Source: Eubacterium sp.
GTDB lineage: Bacteria; Bacillota; Clostridia; Lachnospirales; Lachnospiraceae
Assembly (NCBI GenBank): GCA_017616955.1
Contig: JAFZXD010000144.1
Span: forward strand, 1 to 6,246
DNA length: 6,246 nt
Direction: 5' to 3'
Part shown: in pieces, positions 4,703 to 6,246 of the stretch
Numbering within the stretch: position 1 is the first letter of the stretch
Layout: the number at the start of each line of letters is the position of its first letter
Notes under the pieces: generated by a model
Databases searched by the model: none
What the model saw: only the letters and a program-made list of their open reading frames with translations
What the model was told of the DNA's origin: nothing
Translations under genes and position numbers: made by a program

Positions 4703-6246
4703 GGACCTGTATATATCCTTTAAAGAAATCACTCTTGAATATATTAAGAGCCGAGTGTTCCCTGTAACACTCCTTATTATTGTGCTCTTTATTGTTGTTA
4801 TTAACAGACTTTTCACTCTCCAGATAGAACAGGGAGAGGAATACTCGAAGAGTTTTGAAATCAAATCAGAGAAGACACTTACGGTAGATTCAATCCGTGG
4901 AAATATCTATGATGTAAACGGTTATCTTCTTGCTTATAATGAGATAGCATATACGCTTACATTTGGAAACAGTACAGCGCTTCCAGAGACTTCAAAGAGT
5001 CTGAATATGTCTGAAAGTCAGCTCAAGAACCGTATCATTGCCAATACATACAGTATTCTAAAACAGAATGGTGATGATATCGATTCATCTTTCAATATCC
5101 GTTATAAGGAAGGAAAGTTCTATTACAATATAGACGGAGTTCAGTTAAAGTACTTCTTAAAGGACGTTTATTCCAGAAATACTATAGACGATCTCAAACC
5201 TGAAGAGGCAAATGCTACTGCGGAAGAGTCCGCAAAGTACCTTATGGACCTTTTTGAGATTGGAAATGAATATGACGACATAACGACTTACAAGATACTT
5301 GCATGCCGTTACAATCTGTGGCTTAACAGATATCAGCAGTATGTACCTGTAGAGATAGCTCATAATATCTCTGAAAAGAGCAGGGCTGCCATAACAGAGA
5401 ATAAAGACAATCTTCTTGGTATGGAGATACAGGTTACATCAAGCCGTCATTATAACGATGCAAAATATTATTCTCAGATAATCGGTTATGTCGGAAAGGC
5501 TTCTCAGGAAGATATAGATTCTTTGAATGAGAAAGCCGGAGAAGAAAAATATGATAGTAATGATGTAGTCGGTAAAGAAGGTATCGAGCTTGTATACGAG
5601 AAAGAGCTTCATGGAATAGATGGTGAGAAGACTCTTTTTGTAGATAATCTTGGAAAAGTTTTGGAAGTAACCAAAGATACTGCTTCTGTTGCCGGAAATG
5701 ATATATATCTGACAATCGATACAGATCTTCAGAAGTATTGTTACGATATGCTTGAAAAGAAGCTTGCGTCGCTTCTTATTTCTCATATAAGCGAAACAGC
5801 AGAAAGTTCAAAAGAAATAATAAGCATAAATGATGTATATTCATCTTTCTTTTTCAACAATCTTATAAAGCTTGATCATATGAAGAGTGATAAGGCGAGC
5901 GAACTTGAGAAGAGTATATATAAAAAATACACAGAGAGACAGAATAGTGCTCTTGCAACAATCGAAGGTCTCTTGAAGGATAATCCTGTTGAACTTAAGA
6001 ATCTTGATTCTGAATACAGTGATTATTGTGAATATATCTGTGAGATGCTGAGTGCTGAAGGTATCTACGATGTATCGAAAGTAGACCAGTCATCGGATGA
6101 GTTTGTTGCTTATACATCAGATCAAACATCACTTCAGGAATTCCTGAATTATCTGATAAGCGAAGAAGCTATAGATGTTACATCTATTGAAAAAGAGAAT
6201 CAGTATTATGATTCCGATGAAATGTATAGTATACTTATCAAGTTTA
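4686..6246 (+). CDS. mrdA: Class B penicillin-binding protein 2 (MrdA type), 5' part, cut by window end
   Basis: The frame is open from the ATG at 4686 to the window end, 520 codons with no stop. Class B PBPs cross-link peptidoglycan; the PBP2 type works with RodA, MreC and MreD in elongation. Visible features are a basic cytoplasmic start, a membrane anchor at residues 24-44, the pedestal motif RGNIYDVNGYLLA (71-83; RGxIxDRNGxxLA in the family, with Val here in place of Arg), then QQYVPVEIAHNIS (217-229), SQIIGYVG (263-270), VGKEGIELVYEKELHG (295-310) and the transpeptidase-domain entry NDIYLTIDTDLQKY (338-351). Normally the AVVAxD/TGEILA segment and then the SxxK active site would come soon after. 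Instead about 170 acidic, helix-prone residues (351-520) follow without reaching SxxK, so the catalytic motifs SxxK, SxN and KTG lie beyond the window. mrdA fits by context; pbpA is an equivalent name. Confidence 0.92.
   Translation, partial: MRQLLKDLYISFKEITLEYIKSRVFPVTLLIIVLFIVVINRLFTLQIEQGEEYSKSFEIKSEKTLTVDSIRGNIYDVNGYLLAYNEIAYTLTFGNSTALPETSKSLNMSESQLKNRIIANTYSILKQNGDDIDSSFNIRYKEGKFYYNIDGVQLKYFLKDVYSRNTIDDLKPEEANATAEESAKYLMDLFEIGNEYDDITTYKILACRYNLWLNRYQQYVPVEIAHNISEKSRAAITENKDNLLGMEIQVTSSRHYNDAKYYSQIIGYVGKASQEDIDSLNEKAGEEKYDSNDVVGKEGIELVYEKELHGIDGEKTLFVDNLGKVLEVTKDTASVAGNDIYLTIDTDLQKYCYDMLEKKLASLLISHISETAESSKEIISINDVYSSFFFNNLIKLDHMKSDKASELEKSIYKKYTERQNSALATIEGLLKDNPVELKNLDSEYSDYCEYICEMLSAEGIYDVSKVDQSSDEFVAYTSDQTSLQEFLNYLISEEAIDVTSIEKENQYYDSDEMYSILIKF

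Noticed and set aside
4592..4864. 90-codon minus-strand open frame across the mreD–PBP2 junction
   Set aside because: Both plus-strand genes are well supported across this stretch and the product resembles no family I know.
5434..5786. Two overlapping minus-strand open frames (93 and 115 codons) opposite PBP2
   Set aside because: They lie antisense to a well-supported coding frame, have low-complexity His/Tyr/Ile-rich products with no recognised motif, and overlap each other in different frames.
6133..6148. Perfect 16-bp palindrome TTCAGGAATTCCTGAA inside the PBP2 gene
   Set aside because: It lies within coding sequence (LQEFLN), has no T-run or loop, and about 0.1 such 16-bp palindromes are expected by chance in a window this size; there is no second copy to suggest an operator.

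Overview
The window looks like ordinary chromosome from a low-to-moderate-GC Firmicute, most likely a member of the Lachnospiraceae (Clostridia). The basis is the gene order mutL–miaA–methionine gamma-lyase family–radC–mreC–mreD–PBP2, an endonuclease-type MutL tail with CPHGRPT, AT-leaning codon use, and a PBP2 with a long helical insertion of a kind I associate from memory with Lachnospiraceae. The genus cannot be fixed by eye; Butyrivibrio- or Lachnospira-like genomes are plausible.

Layout: all seven genes are on the + strand and tightly packed. Positions 1-179 are the last 58 codons of mutL (mismatch repair). After 4 nt comes miaA (184-1239, tRNA A37 dimethylallyltransferase, with an extra segment of about 40 residues near its C-terminus). 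Next, behind a strong ribosome binding site, is a PLP-dependent methionine gamma-lyase family protein (1265-2578, YnbB type). A 55-nt gap, the longest in the window, holds a possible weak promoter and the radC ribosome binding site. Then follow radC (2634-3326, JAMM-domain protein), mreC (3336-4187), mreD (4187-4702, sharing one base with mreC) and the 5' part of a class B penicillin-binding protein, mrdA/PBP2 type (4686 to beyond the window end, overlapping mreD by 17 nt).

The genes form two functional blocks. mutL and miaA, with the PLP enzyme, are housekeeping genes for genome and tRNA quality. mreC, mreD and PBP2 are the membrane part of the elongasome, which builds the lateral cell wall. 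radC sits at the junction, as it does next to mreBCD in Bacillus. The junctions suggest one or two polycistronic transcripts with translational coupling at several stops and starts. No intrinsic terminator, RNA gene, mobile element, CRISPR array or long repeat was found.

I see no previously undescribed system here. The points most worth a second look are the missing mreB between radC and mreC, the large insertion inside the PBP2 transpeptidase region, and the extra segment in MiaA.
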